Shown piece by piece: positions 8,103 through 16,230 of a stretch of DNA of 64,000 nucleotides. Numbering within the stretch: the first letter of the stretch is position 1; each line of letters starts with the position of its first letter. Both the position numbers and the translations under genes were made by a program. The stretch is from Desulfitobacterium hafniense DCB-2 (GTDB lineage: Bacteria > Bacillota > Desulfitobacteriia > Desulfitobacteriales > Desulfitobacteriaceae). The notes below the pieces were generated by a model, which made no database searches, was not told the origin of the DNA, and saw only the letters and a list, made by a program, of their open reading frames with translations. The stretch lies in NCBI RefSeq assembly GCF_000021925.1, contig NC_011830.1, positions 954,501-1,018,500 on the forward strand. Direction: 5' to 3'.

Positions 8103-8375
8103 ATGTATCACTCCCTCGATTAAGCTTGTCTATTTTACCTTATTTTATATCATCCCATAAAAAAGTTAAACTATCAAACTTCTTTTTCACTGTCATAAGT
8201 AATTATAAATTTTCTTAAAGAAGAGATCGGACTTTCCTAAGGTTTTAACCGGACAAATTTTATTGACTACAAATAAATAGGAAAATTTTGCATTAAGTTA
8301 ATATAAAAAGAAGGGATTATCTGATCCTTAGAGAAATTTATTGAAAGGAATTAAGAAGCAAAAGGGGAGATTTGG

Positions 8376-9224
8376 ATGCGACGGAGTGACGGGCGGCTTC
8401 TCAAGTCTTTAAGCCCTTTTGTAAGGATTATTCCCCACATTATGACCAAGCGGAATGATGCCCAAAATTTTTATAAACAAGTCGTTGCTGTTGATAAAAT
8501 TGATCAGTATATCAAAGAAAAGAAAGATCAAGGGATTAGGCTCAACTACTTGCACCTATTTATTGCAGTCTATGTGCGTGTTCTCGCTCAACGCCCACAG
8601 CTGAACCGTTTTATCATGAATAATAAAATCTATACCCGATATGATATCCGCATCTCTATGGCCATTAAGCGCCTCTTAAAGGATGACGGTGAAGAGACAA
8701 CAGTTAAATTCCTCTTTTCAGGTCTGGAAAGCATCGAAGAGATTGTCAAAATCGTCGATCAGACCATAGAGGAAGGTTGTGCGGCAGGAGCTGCCAATGA
8801 GGTGGATACTATTGCTCAACGTATTATGGCCTTACCTAATAGTCAAGTGAAGCTTTTAGTAGGGACGCTAAAGTGGATGGATCGGCATAATTTACTGCCG
8901 AAAAAGATTATTGAAGCCAGTCCTTTTCACACATCTCTTTTCTTTACCTATCTCAAATCCATCAATCTGGATTTTATCTACCATCATCTCTACGATTTTG
9001 GTACGACAGGGATTTTTGTCGCCTTAGGGAAGAGCAAAAAATTACCCGTAGTTGAAGAGGATCAGGTAGTGGTCAAAAAATGCTGTGAGATCGGCTATGT
9101 TTTGGACGAGCGGATTTGTGACGGACTCTACTACTCCAATTCCTTTAAATTAGTCAAGAAGTACCTGGCAAACCCTTATCTACTTGATGAAAGGCTGGAG
9201 AAGGTAGAGGAAGATGTGAACTAG
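8376..9224 (+). CDS. 2-oxoacid dehydrogenase E2-like acyltransferase domain protein
   Basis: 282 residues with the fold of the catalytic domain of dihydrolipoamide acyltransferases and chloramphenicol acetyltransferase, but without lipoyl or E1/E3-binding domains. The family active-site signature HxxxDG is altered: near the C-terminus the sequence reads DERICDG (244-250), with Glu where the catalytic His should be. It may thus be a non-catalytic or differently acting acyl-CoA binding protein. No E1, E3 or lipoate genes are adjacent. ATG 8376 is preceded by AAGGGGAG. Similar stand-alone proteins are known to me from clostridia, without an assigned function. Confidence 0.75.
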   Translation: MRRSDGRLLKSLSPFVRIIPHIMTKRNDAQNFYKQVVAVDKIDQYIKEKKDQGIRLNYLHLFIAVYVRVLAQRPQLNRFIMNNKIYTRYDIRISMAIKRLLKDDGEETTVKFLFSGLESIEEIVKIVDQTIEEGCAAGAANEVDTIAQRIMALPNSQVKLLVGTLKWMDRHNLLPKKIIEASPFHTSLFFTYLKSINLDFIYHHLYDFGTTGIFVALGKSKKLPVVEEDQVVVKKCCEIGYVLDERICDGLYYSNSFKLVKKYLANPYLLDERLEKVEEDVN

Positions 9225-9319
9225 AGCGCATAACTATCTGTGGATGGAGTCGGAATTTTGTTTGAAATGATTGAGAGTGTGCATACTAATTTAAATAGTA
9301 AACAAGGAGGAATTATCTA

Positions 9320-9526
9320 ATGAAATTATCGGCTAGAAATCAATTAAAAGGCAAAATTACGGAGGTTAAAAAGGGCCCCGTGTCAACGGAAGTGGTTCTG
9401 GATATTAATGGTCAGTCAATTACAGCGAGTATAACTTCTGGTTCAGCAGAATCCTTGGGATTAAAAGTAGGTGATGACGCAATTGCCGTTATCAAAGCAA
9501 GTTCAGTCATGATTGGTCTCGAATAA
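9320..9526 (+). CDS. Molybdenum-pterin binding protein (Mop/TOBE domain)
   Basis: A 68-residue single TOBE domain of the molbindin type, opening MKLSARNQLKGKITEVKKG and ending with AVIKASSVMIGLE. Such proteins bind molybdate or tungstate as hexamers or related oligomers and buffer the oxyanion in the cytoplasm. ATG 9320 has AAGGAGG 9 bases upstream. A strong terminator follows at 9556, so it is monocistronic or the last gene of a transcript. No ModABC genes are adjacent; the many Mo/W enzymes expected in an anaerobe of this kind explain the need. Confidence 0.9.
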   Translation: MKLSARNQLKGKITEVKKGPVSTEVVLDINGQSITASITSGSAESLGLKVGDDAIAVIKASSVMIGLE

Positions 9527-9555
9527 TCTTAAAAAGTTTCTTTGGGCAATCGGCT

Positions 9556-9605
9556 GATTACCTCCCAGGATAGATATAACTCTATTCTGGGAGGTAATCT
9601 TTTTA
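9556..9605 (+). terminator. Rho-independent terminator after mop
   Basis: Near-perfect long stem GATTACCTCCCAGGATAGA / TCTATTCTGGGAGGTAATC, followed by TTTTTAAT. Confidence 0.92.
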
Positions 9606-9681
9606 ATAGGTTTGATGAGGAATTAAGAAAAAGTTAATAAATACTTATATAATCCCTAAGGTTAGGCTAGACATAATCAGG

Positions 9682-9741
9682 TATAATACTATATGGATAG
9701 CGTCATGTGTCGAAGAATGAAGGGGGAATGCGGCTATCCAT
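9682..9741 (+). promoter_or_regulatory. uppP promoter -10 and 5'-end hairpin
   Basis: TATAAT (9682-9687) has no clear -35. Immediately after it, ATGGATAGC (9693-9701) and GCTATCCAT (9733-9741) form a perfect 9-bp inverted repeat. It would place a hairpin at the very 5' end of the uppP leader, or act as an operator at the start site. Confidence 0.4.
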
Positions 9742-9809
9742 TCATAAACCGAATTGGTATAATGGGCGTGATGTAATTAAATCTATAGAAAATGTAATCA
9801 GGAGGAATT

Positions 9810-10646
9810 ATGGCATTAGTAGAGATTTTTAAAGCGATTTTACTAGGTATTGTAGAAGGGATTACAGAATGGCTGCCCATCAGTAGCACGGGACATATGA
9901 TATTGGTGGATGAGTTTATTAAGCTGAACATGTCCGCGGCTTTTATGGAAATGTTTTTCGTGGTCATTCAGCTGGGAGCTATTTTGGCTGTTGTGCTTTT
10001 GTATTGGAAGAAACTCAATCCCTTTACATTCGATAGAGGGGTTTCCGTCAAGCAGGAAACCATAGAAATGTGGTTCAAAATCATTGTGTCCTGTATTCCG
10101 GCCGGTGTTATCGGTCTATTGTGGGACGACGTGTTTAACGCTCTTTTTTATAACTATCAAACCGTTGCCGTTATGCTGATTATATTTGGAATTCTCTTTA
10201 TTGTTATTGAGAATTACAATAAGGGGAAAAGGCCTCGGGTCAATCACTTATCACAAATTACTTACACCACGGCGTTCATGATCGGAATATTTCAATTGAT
10301 TGCCGCCATATTCCCCGGAACTTCCCGTTCTGGTGCTACTATTGTAGGAGGACTTTTGCTGGGAGTATCCCGAACCGTAGCGGCTGAATTTACGTTTTTT
10401 CTCGCTATCCCCGTTATGTTTGGGGCCAGTGCACTTAAGCTTTTGAAGTTTGGTTTCAACTTTACAGGTCCGGAGTTGATGATTCTATTAATAGGAATGG
10501 TAGTGGCCTTTATAGTATCCGTAATCTCCATTAAGTTTCTAATGGGATATATCAAAAAGAATGACTTTAAGATCTTTGGCTGGTACCGTATCATCTTGGG
10601 TGTGATTGTGCTTCTGTATTTTTCAGCCAGGACTATTATAGGTTAG
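9810..10646 (+). CDS. uppP: Undecaprenyl-diphosphatase UppP (BacA)
   Basis: Integral membrane phosphatase that recycles undecaprenyl pyrophosphate to the monophosphate carrier for peptidoglycan and surface glycans. The 278 residues show both family signatures: EGITEWLPISSTGH near residues 16-29, with the Glu/Ser/His set, and FPGTSRSGAT near 169-178, with the catalytic Arg/Ser region. Eight hydrophobic segments are visible. ATG 9810 follows AGGAGGA. It is preceded by a short leader with a 5'-end hairpin. Loss or overexpression of this family alters bacitracin sensitivity. Confidence 0.95.
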   Translation: MALVEIFKAILLGIVEGITEWLPISSTGHMILVDEFIKLNMSAAFMEMFFVVIQLGAILAVVLLYWKKLNPFTFDRGVSVKQETIEMWFKIIVSCIPAGVIGLLWDDVFNALFYNYQTVAVMLIIFGILFIVIENYNKGKRPRVNHLSQITYTTAFMIGIFQLIAAIFPGTSRSGATIVGGLLLGVSRTVAAEFTFFLAIPVMFGASALKLLKFGFNFTGPELMILLIGMVVAFIVSVISIKFLMGYIKKNDFKIFGWYRIILGVIVLLYFSARTIIG

Positions 10647-10728
10647 ATTTGATCTGAAAAGCTGAATCAACTTAAGAAATGGTATAACAATAGATAGTAA
10701 GGAAAGAAATATGAATGGAGGAAGCGTT

Positions 10729-11286
10729 ATGAAAAAGTGGCTGATTCCCGTAGGGATAATTATCATTCTGGCTATGATCCTGGGGTCTGGTTATAATAAC
10801 TTAGTGACTCTTTCGGAGACTGTGGACAGCAGCTGGAGTCAGGTCGAGAACCAGCTTCAGCGCCGAGCGGATCTCATTCCGAATCTGGTCAATACCGTCA
10901 AAGGATATGCTGAACATGAAAGTGAAGTGTTTACGGATGTAGCTGACGCCAGATCCCGACTGATCGGGGCAGGTAGTGTGGGAGAAGCTGCTGAGGCGGA
11001 CGCAGCGCTAAGCAGTGCCTTGAGCCGATTGCTGGCTATCTCTGAAAGTTATCCTCAGTTAAAGGCTGACGCTAATTTCCGGGCGTTGCAGGATGAATTG
11101 GCAGGAACGGAAAACCGCATTGCCACAGCACGCATGGACTATAATAATGAGGTTCAATCCTATAATACGAAGATAAAACATTTTCCCACTAATCTTTATG
11201 CGGGGATTCTTGGTTTTGACGAGAGAGAGTATTTTAAGGCTGATGCGAGCGCATATGAGGCTCCTACCGTGGACTTTTCCAAGTAA
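10729..11286 (+). CDS. LemA family protein
   Basis: A 185-residue protein with one N-terminal membrane anchor (MKKWLIPVGIIIILAMILGS) and a helical-bundle domain. It carries the family motif VDSSWSQVENQLQRRADLIP near residue 30 and ends NLYAGILGFDEREYFKAD. Function is not established; LemA genes are very often next to TPM-domain genes, as here. I chose ATG 10729, with GGAGG 7 bases upstream, over an in-frame ATG at 10711 that lies before that ribosome site. It forms a two-gene operon with the TPM protein downstream. Confidence 0.92.
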   Translation: MKKWLIPVGIIIILAMILGSGYNNLVTLSETVDSSWSQVENQLQRRADLIPNLVNTVKGYAEHESEVFTDVADARSRLIGAGSVGEAAEADAALSSALSRLLAISESYPQLKADANFRALQDELAGTENRIATARMDYNNEVQSYNTKIKHFPTNLYAGILGFDEREYFKADASAYEAPTVDFSK

Positions 11287-11339
11287 CAACCTATTCAGAC
11301 GACAATATCAAATAGGTTAGAATGAAGGGAATGAAGCCC

Positions 11340-12116
11340 ATGAAGAGGAAACTCCTGCTTGCCGGATTGGTACTGTTCTTCCTTACTTTAGCTTTTCCTT
11401 TGCAGGCGACTACCCCTTCGATCCCGCAGCCCACCCGTGATTTTTTTGTGCTGGATGAAGCCAATGTTCTCGACTCAAACACTGAGAGAATTATTGTCCA
11501 AAACTCGGCGGAATTGGAGAAAAGGACCAAGGCACAGATCGTAGTGGTTACAGTCAACGATCTGAAAGGATATGGGCCGGAAGAATATGCTCTATCCATC
11601 TTGAGAGAATGGGGGATCGGTGATAAAAAGCTAAACAACGGGTTACTGATCTTAGTATCCCCTACGGAGGGGGAGGCCAGGATAGAGGTGGGTTATGGCT
11701 TGGAAGGGGCTCTTCCCGATGCTAAAACCGGCCAAATTCAAGATGAATACATGATTCCCTATTTTCAAGAAGGAGATTATAACCAAGGCATCTTAAATGG
11801 TTATCGAGCCTTTGTTCAGGAAGTTGCTAAAGAGTATCAAGTTGTGATGAATATTGACTCTCCTAAGGCTTTGTCTACTTCGTCTGATTATGGAGATGGA
11901 ACCGATACTTTTGCTTCCCTGCCTCTTGGGGTTAAAATTCTAGCCTTTTTCGGTATCGTTTTCCTATTTTATATTGACCACCGTTATTTTAACGGCTTTA
12001 TCTTCGGCATGATTATCGGCATGCTCATGAGAGGTGGCCGCGGTGGCGGAGGCGGAGGAGGATTCGGAGGCGGTGGGGGTTCCGGCGGTGGCGGAGGCAG
12101 TACACGACGTTGGTAA
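11340..12116 (+). CDS. TPM-domain protein with Gly-rich tail (YgcG-like)
   Basis: An exported membrane protein of about 258 residues. It has a signal peptide at 1-22 (MKRKLLLAGLVLFF then LQA), the TPM phosphatase-like domain with DEANVLDSNTERIIV and EVGYGLEGALPDAKTG, one membrane helix near 205-225, and a C-terminal tail of almost pure glycine with a few serines (about 225-255). This matches the YgcG/TPM family found next to LemA. ATG codons at 11322, 11331 and 11340 are possible; 11340 is preferred because GAAGGG lies upstream and the signal peptide then has the usual length. The role is unknown; participation in membrane protein or stress maintenance has been proposed for relatives. Confidence 0.85.
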   Translation: MKRKLLLAGLVLFFLTLAFPLQATTPSIPQPTRDFFVLDEANVLDSNTERIIVQNSAELEKRTKAQIVVVTVNDLKGYGPEEYALSILREWGIGDKKLNNGLLILVSPTEGEARIEVGYGLEGALPDAKTGQIQDEYMIPYFQEGDYNQGILNGYRAFVQEVAKEYQVVMNIDSPKALSTSSDYGDGTDTFASLPLGVKILAFFGIVFLFYIDHRYFNGFIFGMIIGMLMRGGRGGGGGGGFGGGGGSGGGGGSTRRW

Positions 12117-12140
12117 TAACTCATTGCAAGCTTGACCTTC

Positions 12141-12169
12141 TTGACACCTTAAGATTAAGGTGCTATGAT
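12141..12169 (+). promoter_or_regulatory. Sigma-A promoter of the thiamine transport operon
   Basis: TTGACA (12141-12146) and TATGAT (12164-12169) with a 17-bp spacer, about 18 bases before the riboswitch aptamer. Confidence 0.8.
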
Positions 12170-12186
12170 GCAAAAAAGAGAATAGT

Positions 12187-12270
12187 ATTGGGGAGCTGGA
12201 AAACGGCTGAGAGGGAAACGAGTGTTTCCGACCCATTGACCTGATCTAGGTAATGCTAGCGGAGGGACTT
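12187..12270 (+). promoter_or_regulatory. TPP riboswitch (THI element)
   Basis: The conserved core is plain: GGGGAGC, GGCTGAGAGG, ACCCATTGACCTGATCTAGG and TAATGCTAGCGGAGGGA. It is followed by a hairpin (AGGAtACATG / CATGTCCT, about 12271-12300) and an intrinsic terminator at 12313-12342. Thiamine pyrophosphate binding would stop transcription into the importer genes. Confidence 0.97.
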
Positions 12271-12312
12271 AGGATACATGAGCTTCTGGCTCCATGTCCT
12301 GAATTGTTTGGG

Positions 12313-12342
12313 AAAACCTTCTGATTGCAGAAGGTTTTTTAT
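12313..12342 (+). terminator. Riboswitch-controlled terminator
   Basis: AAAACCTTCTG / CAGAAGGTTTT hairpin followed by a T run. It is the expression platform of the TPP riboswitch. Confidence 0.9.
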
Positions 12343-12395
12343 TATGCATTACCCTCCTCAAGTGTAAAATGAAGAGGAAAGAAGGAGAAAAAGAA

Positions 12396-12692
12396 ATGAT
12401 TAATGCAAGTGTAGCTATTCAAGTATTACCGGCTGTGGAAGGACAAGAAGTGATCCGTGTGGTGGACAAGGTCATTGAATATTTAAAATCCTCAGGTCTT
12501 AATGTCTACGTAGGTCCTTTTGAAACGACTGTTGAAGGGGAATACGATCAACTTATGGAAATGGTTAAACACTGCCAGCTAATCTGCATTGAAGAAGGGG
12601 CACCCAGTGTCATGTCCTATGTAAAAATTAGCTATAAGCCGGAAGGCGGGATTTGGACCATTGATGAAAAGGTTACAAAGCATCACCAATAA
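12396..12692 (+). CDS. Thiamine-binding protein, MTH1187/YkoF family
   Basis: A 98-residue cytoplasmic ferredoxin-like-fold protein (thiamine_BP, formerly DUF77), opening MINASVAIQVLPAV and carrying YVGPFETTVEGEYDQLMEMV. YkoF-type proteins bind thiamine or its pyrimidine part (HMP). ATG 12396 is preferred over an ATG at 12369 because AAGGAG stands 8 bases before it. It is the first gene downstream of the TPP riboswitch and its end overlaps the permease gene. It probably hands over or buffers the imported thiamine precursor. Confidence 0.88.
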   Translation: MINASVAIQVLPAVEGQEVIRVVDKVIEYLKSSGLNVYVGPFETTVEGEYDQLMEMVKHCQLICIEEGAPSVMSYVKISYKPEGGIWTIDEKVTKHHQ

Positions 12693-13443
12693 GCTTTACC
12701 CAACGGCTGTACTTCTGATCTTGCTTATCTTCTGGTATCTGGTGACTCTTCTTGAAATGGTGCCAAAATTCATGCTACCATCCCCTGGGGATGTGATTCG
12801 GGCTTTAGCAGGTTCTTTTCCTGAGCTTATGAAGCACGCCCAGATCACCTTGACGGAGGCTTTCATAGGATTAGCTCTTAGTATTCTTTTGGCTTTTTGG
12901 ATTGCGCTTTTGATGGATCGTTTCGATGCTCTTTATAAAGCCTTCCATCCTATCCTGGTAATTACTCAGACTATTCCCACGGTAGCCATAGCCCCTTTGT
13001 TGGTGTTATGGCTGGGCTATGATATGGCGCCGAAGATTACGCTTGTTGTTCTGACCTGTTTTTTCCCTATGACCATTGCTCTTTTAGGTGGATTTAAATC
13101 GTCGGATCAAGACGCTATGAATCTCATGCGAGCTATGGGGGCTAAAAAGTGGCAGATCTACCGGTATATTAAGCTGCCTAATGCTCTGCCCGGCTTTTTC
13201 TCAGGTTTACGTATCTCGGTGTCCTATTCTATTGTCGGCGCAGTTATTGCTGAATGGCTGGGAGGAAACAGTGGTCTTGGCGTGTATATGACCCGGGTCA
13301 GAAAATCCTATTCTTTTGATAAAATGTTCGCGGTGATTTTTTTGATCATCATATTGAGCTTAGTGCTTATGAAATGTGTGGAGCTTTTGGAACGAAAAGC
13401 TATGCCCTGGGCACAGACCGGGGAACAGCAAAATGAAGGCTGA
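12664..13443 (+). CDS. thiX: ABC transporter permease, thiamine-precursor type (ThiX-like)
   Basis: A 259-residue BPD-type inner-membrane permease of the SsuC/ThiX group with about six membrane segments and the EAA loop containing MRAMGAKKWQIYRYIKLP (about 158-175), where the ATPase docks. It works with the binding protein and ATPase encoded next. Control by the upstream TPP riboswitch and the companion thiamine-binding gene point to a hydroxymethylpyrimidine or formylaminopyrimidine substrate rather than sulfonates. ATG 12664 lies inside the end of the previous gene (29-base overlap), indicating translational coupling. Confidence 0.88.
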   Translation: MKRLQSITNKLYPTAVLLILLIFWYLVTLLEMVPKFMLPSPGDVIRALAGSFPELMKHAQITLTEAFIGLALSILLAFWIALLMDRFDALYKAFHPILVITQTIPTVAIAPLLVLWLGYDMAPKITLVVLTCFFPMTIALLGGFKSSDQDAMNLMRAMGAKKWQIYRYIKLPNALPGFFSGLRISVSYSIVGAVIAEWLGGNSGLGVYMTRVRKSYSFDKMFAVIFLIIILSLVLMKCVELLERKAMPWAQTGEQQNEG

Positions 13444-13476
13444 GGGCCGAATAGTGTTTAAGGAGAATGTTGAGAT

Positions 13477-14496
13477 ATGAAAAAGCGATGCATAGCAATT
13501 CTTATGAGCGTCTTTGTGGTTTTAGGATTAGCGGGGTGTGGTGTTCAGAACAATACGATCAACACTGGGAATGAACAGCAAGGTGCACAAGAAAATAAGA
13601 AAGTCACCTTTGTCCTGGACTGGACACCGAATACTAATCACACCGGCGTCTATGTGGCTAAAGAATTAGGCTATTTCCAAGAATCAGGTTTAGAGGTGGA
13701 TATTGTACAGCCACCTGAAGGGGGAGCACTACCATTGGTAGCTGCCGGAAAAGCTGAATTTTGTGTAACCTTCCAGGAGGAACTTGCAGCTGCTCTTACC
13801 TCAGACAGTCCCCTGGATATGGTAGCCGTAGGGACTATTTTGCAGCATAATACTTCGGGAATTATCTCCTTGAAGGAAGATAACATTACCAGACCGAAGG
13901 ATATGGAGAACAAGGTCTATGCCACTTGGGATTCTCCTGTGGAAAAAGCCATTATTAAACAAGTCATCGAGAAAGACGGCGGTAAATATGAGGCTATCAG
14001 AATGATTCCTAATACAGTAACAGATGTGATCTCGGCTTTGAAAACCGATGTGGACGCTATTTGGGTGTATTATGGATGGGATGGCGTGGCAACAGAGGTG
14101 AAAGGCCTGGATACCAATTATTTTGCGTTCAAAGATATTGACCCTGTCTTAGACTTTTATACCCCGGTCATAGCTGCCAGTCCTCTGTATTTGGAAAAAA
14201 ACCAGGACACAGCCAAATCATTTTTAGCTGCTGTAGCCAAAGGGTATGAATACGCTATAGCACATCCCGAAGAAGCCGCTGAAATTCTGGTCAAACATGC
14301 CCCGGAATTGGATCAGGAGCTTATAAAAGCCAGCCAAAAGTATTTGGCCAGGGAATATAAGGCTGAAGCAGAGCGGTGGGGATTCATCGATCAGGCCCGT
14401 TGGGATAATTTTTATGCTTGGATGGCAGATAATCAATTGATCTCCAAAAGGATTGAACCAGGACAAGGTTTTACCAATGCCTACCTACCGCAGTAA
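13477..14496 (+). CDS. thiY: ABC transporter substrate-binding lipoprotein, NMT1/ThiY-like
   Basis: 339 residues with a lipoprotein signal peptide ending LGLAGC (Cys 21 lipidated), then a Thi5/NMT1-type periplasmic-binding fold. The opening VTFVLDWTPNTNHTGVYVAK is the hallmark of pyrimidine-precursor binding proteins, and a GGALPLVAAGKAEF stretch follows. It would capture HMP or its formylamino derivative outside the membrane for the ThiX/ThiZ transporter. ATG 13477 follows AAGGAGAATGTTG. Its 3' end overlaps the ATPase gene by 20 bases. Confidence 0.9.
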   Translation: MKKRCIAILMSVFVVLGLAGCGVQNNTINTGNEQQGAQENKKVTFVLDWTPNTNHTGVYVAKELGYFQESGLEVDIVQPPEGGALPLVAAGKAEFCVTFQEELAAALTSDSPLDMVAVGTILQHNTSGIISLKEDNITRPKDMENKVYATWDSPVEKAIIKQVIEKDGGKYEAIRMIPNTVTDVISALKTDVDAIWVYYGWDGVATEVKGLDTNYFAFKDIDPVLDFYTPVIAASPLYLEKNQDTAKSFLAAVAKGYEYAIAHPEEAAEILVKHAPELDQELIKASQKYLAREYKAEAERWGFIDQARWDNFYAWMADNQLISKRIEPGQGFTNAYLPQ

Positions 14497-15241
14497 GATG
14501 GATAAGATAAAGCTTGAGACGCAAAATATCTCAAAGGGTTTTGCGGGAGAATTAACGATTAAAGACATCAATATCAGGCTCGGTGAAAAGGAGCTGGTAA
14601 GCCTCCTGGGAGTAAGCGGCATCGGCAAAAGCACTCTTTTTAATGTTATCGCCGGTGTCCTTACCCCTGATTCAGGACGAGTGCTTCTCAACGCTCAGGA
14701 TATTACGGGTCAGGCCGGTAAAGTAAGCTATATGCAGCAAAAGGACTTGATGCAGCCTCATTTGACTGTGTTGGATAATGTGGCCCTCCCTCTTTTCATT
14801 CGGGGAGTAAAGAAGAGCCAAGCCCGTGAAGAGGCCTTCAGCCATTTCAAGGAGTTCGGGTTGGAAGGGGCCGAGAAGAAGTACCCCGCCCAGCTTTCCG
14901 GAGGAATGCGGCAAAGAGCGGCCTTGCTCAGAACCTATATGTTCTCTCGCGATGTAGCTCTCTTTGACGAACCTTTTTCCGCCCTGGATGCCATTACTAA
15001 GAGCTCCATGCATCGCTGGTATTTGGATCTCATGGGCCGAATCGACATGTCTGCTTTATTCATTACCCATGATATCGATGAAGCCATCCTGCTTTCCGAC
15101 CGGGTGTACATTATGACCGGGCCCCCAGGAAGGCTCGCCCATGAGATTATTATCGATACCCTGCGGCCCCGGGGAGAAGAATTCCGGATATCTGATGCTT
15201 TTATGGGGTACAAGAGACAGATCATTAAGTTATTAAGCTAA
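14477..15241 (+). CDS. thiZ: ABC transporter ATP-binding protein (ThiZ-like)
   Basis: A 254-residue ATPase. It shows Walker A GVSGIGKST, a Q-loop near MQQKDLMQPH, the signature LSGGMRQR, Walker B DVALFDEP and the H-loop LFITHD. This is the SsuB/TauB group that powers ThiX-type permeases. ATG 14477, with AAGG 8 bases upstream, overlaps the end of the binding-protein gene; the next ATG at 14498 is also possible. It is the last gene of the riboswitch operon, closed by the terminator at 15253. Confidence 0.9.
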   Translation: MPTYRSKMDKIKLETQNISKGFAGELTIKDINIRLGEKELVSLLGVSGIGKSTLFNVIAGVLTPDSGRVLLNAQDITGQAGKVSYMQQKDLMQPHLTVLDNVALPLFIRGVKKSQAREEAFSHFKEFGLEGAEKKYPAQLSGGMRQRAALLRTYMFSRDVALFDEPFSALDAITKSSMHRWYLDLMGRIDMSALFITHDIDEAILLSDRVYIMTGPPGRLAHEIIIDTLRPRGEEFRISDAFMGYKRQIIKLLS

Positions 15242-15252
15242 TAGGATTTACT

Positions 15253-15292
15253 ACCCAAGCTCTATGAAAAGTAGAGCTTGGGTGTTTTATTT
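15253..15292 (+). terminator. Terminator of the thiamine transport operon
   Basis: ACCCAAGCTCTA / TAGAGCTTGGGT stem followed by GTTTTATTTT. Confidence 0.9.
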
Positions 15293-15371
15293 TAAAGGAC
15301 TTTTTAAAATTTCCTAGAAATCTTGTATGAAATCATGTCTTTGGTACACCTGTAGAAGGGATGTGGAGCCA

Positions 15372-16031
15372 ATGTCCAACCCTAAAACAATACCAGATCT
15401 TGATCGATTTGCTTTTTTTCACGGATTACCTCCTGCTTTTCTCCAGACCTGGAAAAGAAATTTCAGTAGGATGAGCTTCGCAAAGAGGCAAAGATTAGTT
15501 TTCCCCTCTTCCTGTTCGGATGTAATTTTCTTTGTTCTTTCTGGCAAGGTAAAAATTGCTTATACATCAGAAGATGGTAAGGAATTTGCTATTGCGATTC
15601 TTTCGGCAGGGGAGGTCTATAGCGAACATTCCTTAGCGTTGGCAACAGCCATCGAAAAAACAGAAGTTCTATATGTCAGTATGGCTGACTTTAAAGCTAT
15701 GATGGATGAATGTCCGGAACTGGCCCGGCATTTGGTCCGCCTTCTGGGTAAAATTCTTCGCCTAACCAATGATTTGATTGTTGATTTAGCTTTTCGTGAG
15801 ACCTCCTCCCGTCTGGCGCGTGTTTTTCGGCGTACCATGCAGGGTAAGAATGATAATGCTATTTACCTTACCCATGAGGAACTGGCATCTCTTAGCGGAA
15901 GTACACGCCAGACGATCAATGAAATCTTACGCCATTGGGAGCAGCAGGGGATCGTGGCTTTGCACCGGGGATATGTGGTGCTATTACTGCCTGAGCGACT
16001 ATGGGAGAAGATCAGTCATGAATATTCATAA
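15372..16031 (+). CDS. cooA: CooA-like CO-responsive Crp/Fnr-family regulator
   Basis: A 219-residue Crp-fold activator. The effector domain (about 15-125) contains YSEHSLALATAIEKTEV, which aligns with the CooA segment carrying the haem ligand His77 (here His 86). The Cys75 position is Ser, as expected for CooA types lacking the redox thiolate switch. The C-terminal helix-turn-helix is at about 169-190 with GSTRQTINEIL. It lies directly before cooF-cooS, and a CooA-type site stands at the cooF promoter, so it very likely senses CO through haem and switches that operon on. The start ATG 15372 has GGAG just upstream; a longer frame begins at 15327. Haem binding is inferred, not shown. Confidence 0.83.
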   Translation: MSNPKTIPDLDRFAFFHGLPPAFLQTWKRNFSRMSFAKRQRLVFPSSCSDVIFFVLSGKVKIAYTSEDGKEFAIAILSAGEVYSEHSLALATAIEKTEVLYVSMADFKAMMDECPELARHLVRLLGKILRLTNDLIVDLAFRETSSRLARVFRRTMQGKNDNAIYLTHEELASLSGSTRQTINEILRHWEQQGIVALHRGYVVLLLPERLWEKISHEYS

Positions 16032-16046
16032 TGAAGGGGCTTAGAT

Positions 16047-16077
16047 TAAAAGGTACTGTTTCAGTACCTTTTGTATT
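16047..16077 (+). terminator. Terminator after cooA-like gene
   Basis: AAAAGGTACTG / CAGTACCTTTT hairpin followed by GTATTTG. It separates the regulator from the cooF promoter. Confidence 0.75.
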
Positions 16078-16140
16078 TGCATTTGCTTCCCTAATCTGCC
16101 GCAAGCGGTATAAATAAAATATTCATATGTTTCGATTTAA

Positions 16141-16183
16141 TGTCGCCAAGCTGACGGTAATTATCTGAATATTGTAATAGTAT
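16141..16183 (+). promoter_or_regulatory. Candidate CooA operator and cooF promoter
   Basis: TGTCG-N6-TGACG (16141-16156) matches the CooA consensus TGTCR-N6-YGACA in nine of ten bases. A -10-like TAATAG/TAGTAT (16175-16183) puts the start near 16190 and the site centre near -41.5, the usual class II activator position, with no -35 box visible. Confidence 0.65.
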
Positions 16184-16230
16184 AGAGTTGTCAGAATTAG
16201 CTTGTGTATTTTTAGGTAAGGAGGGATAAC

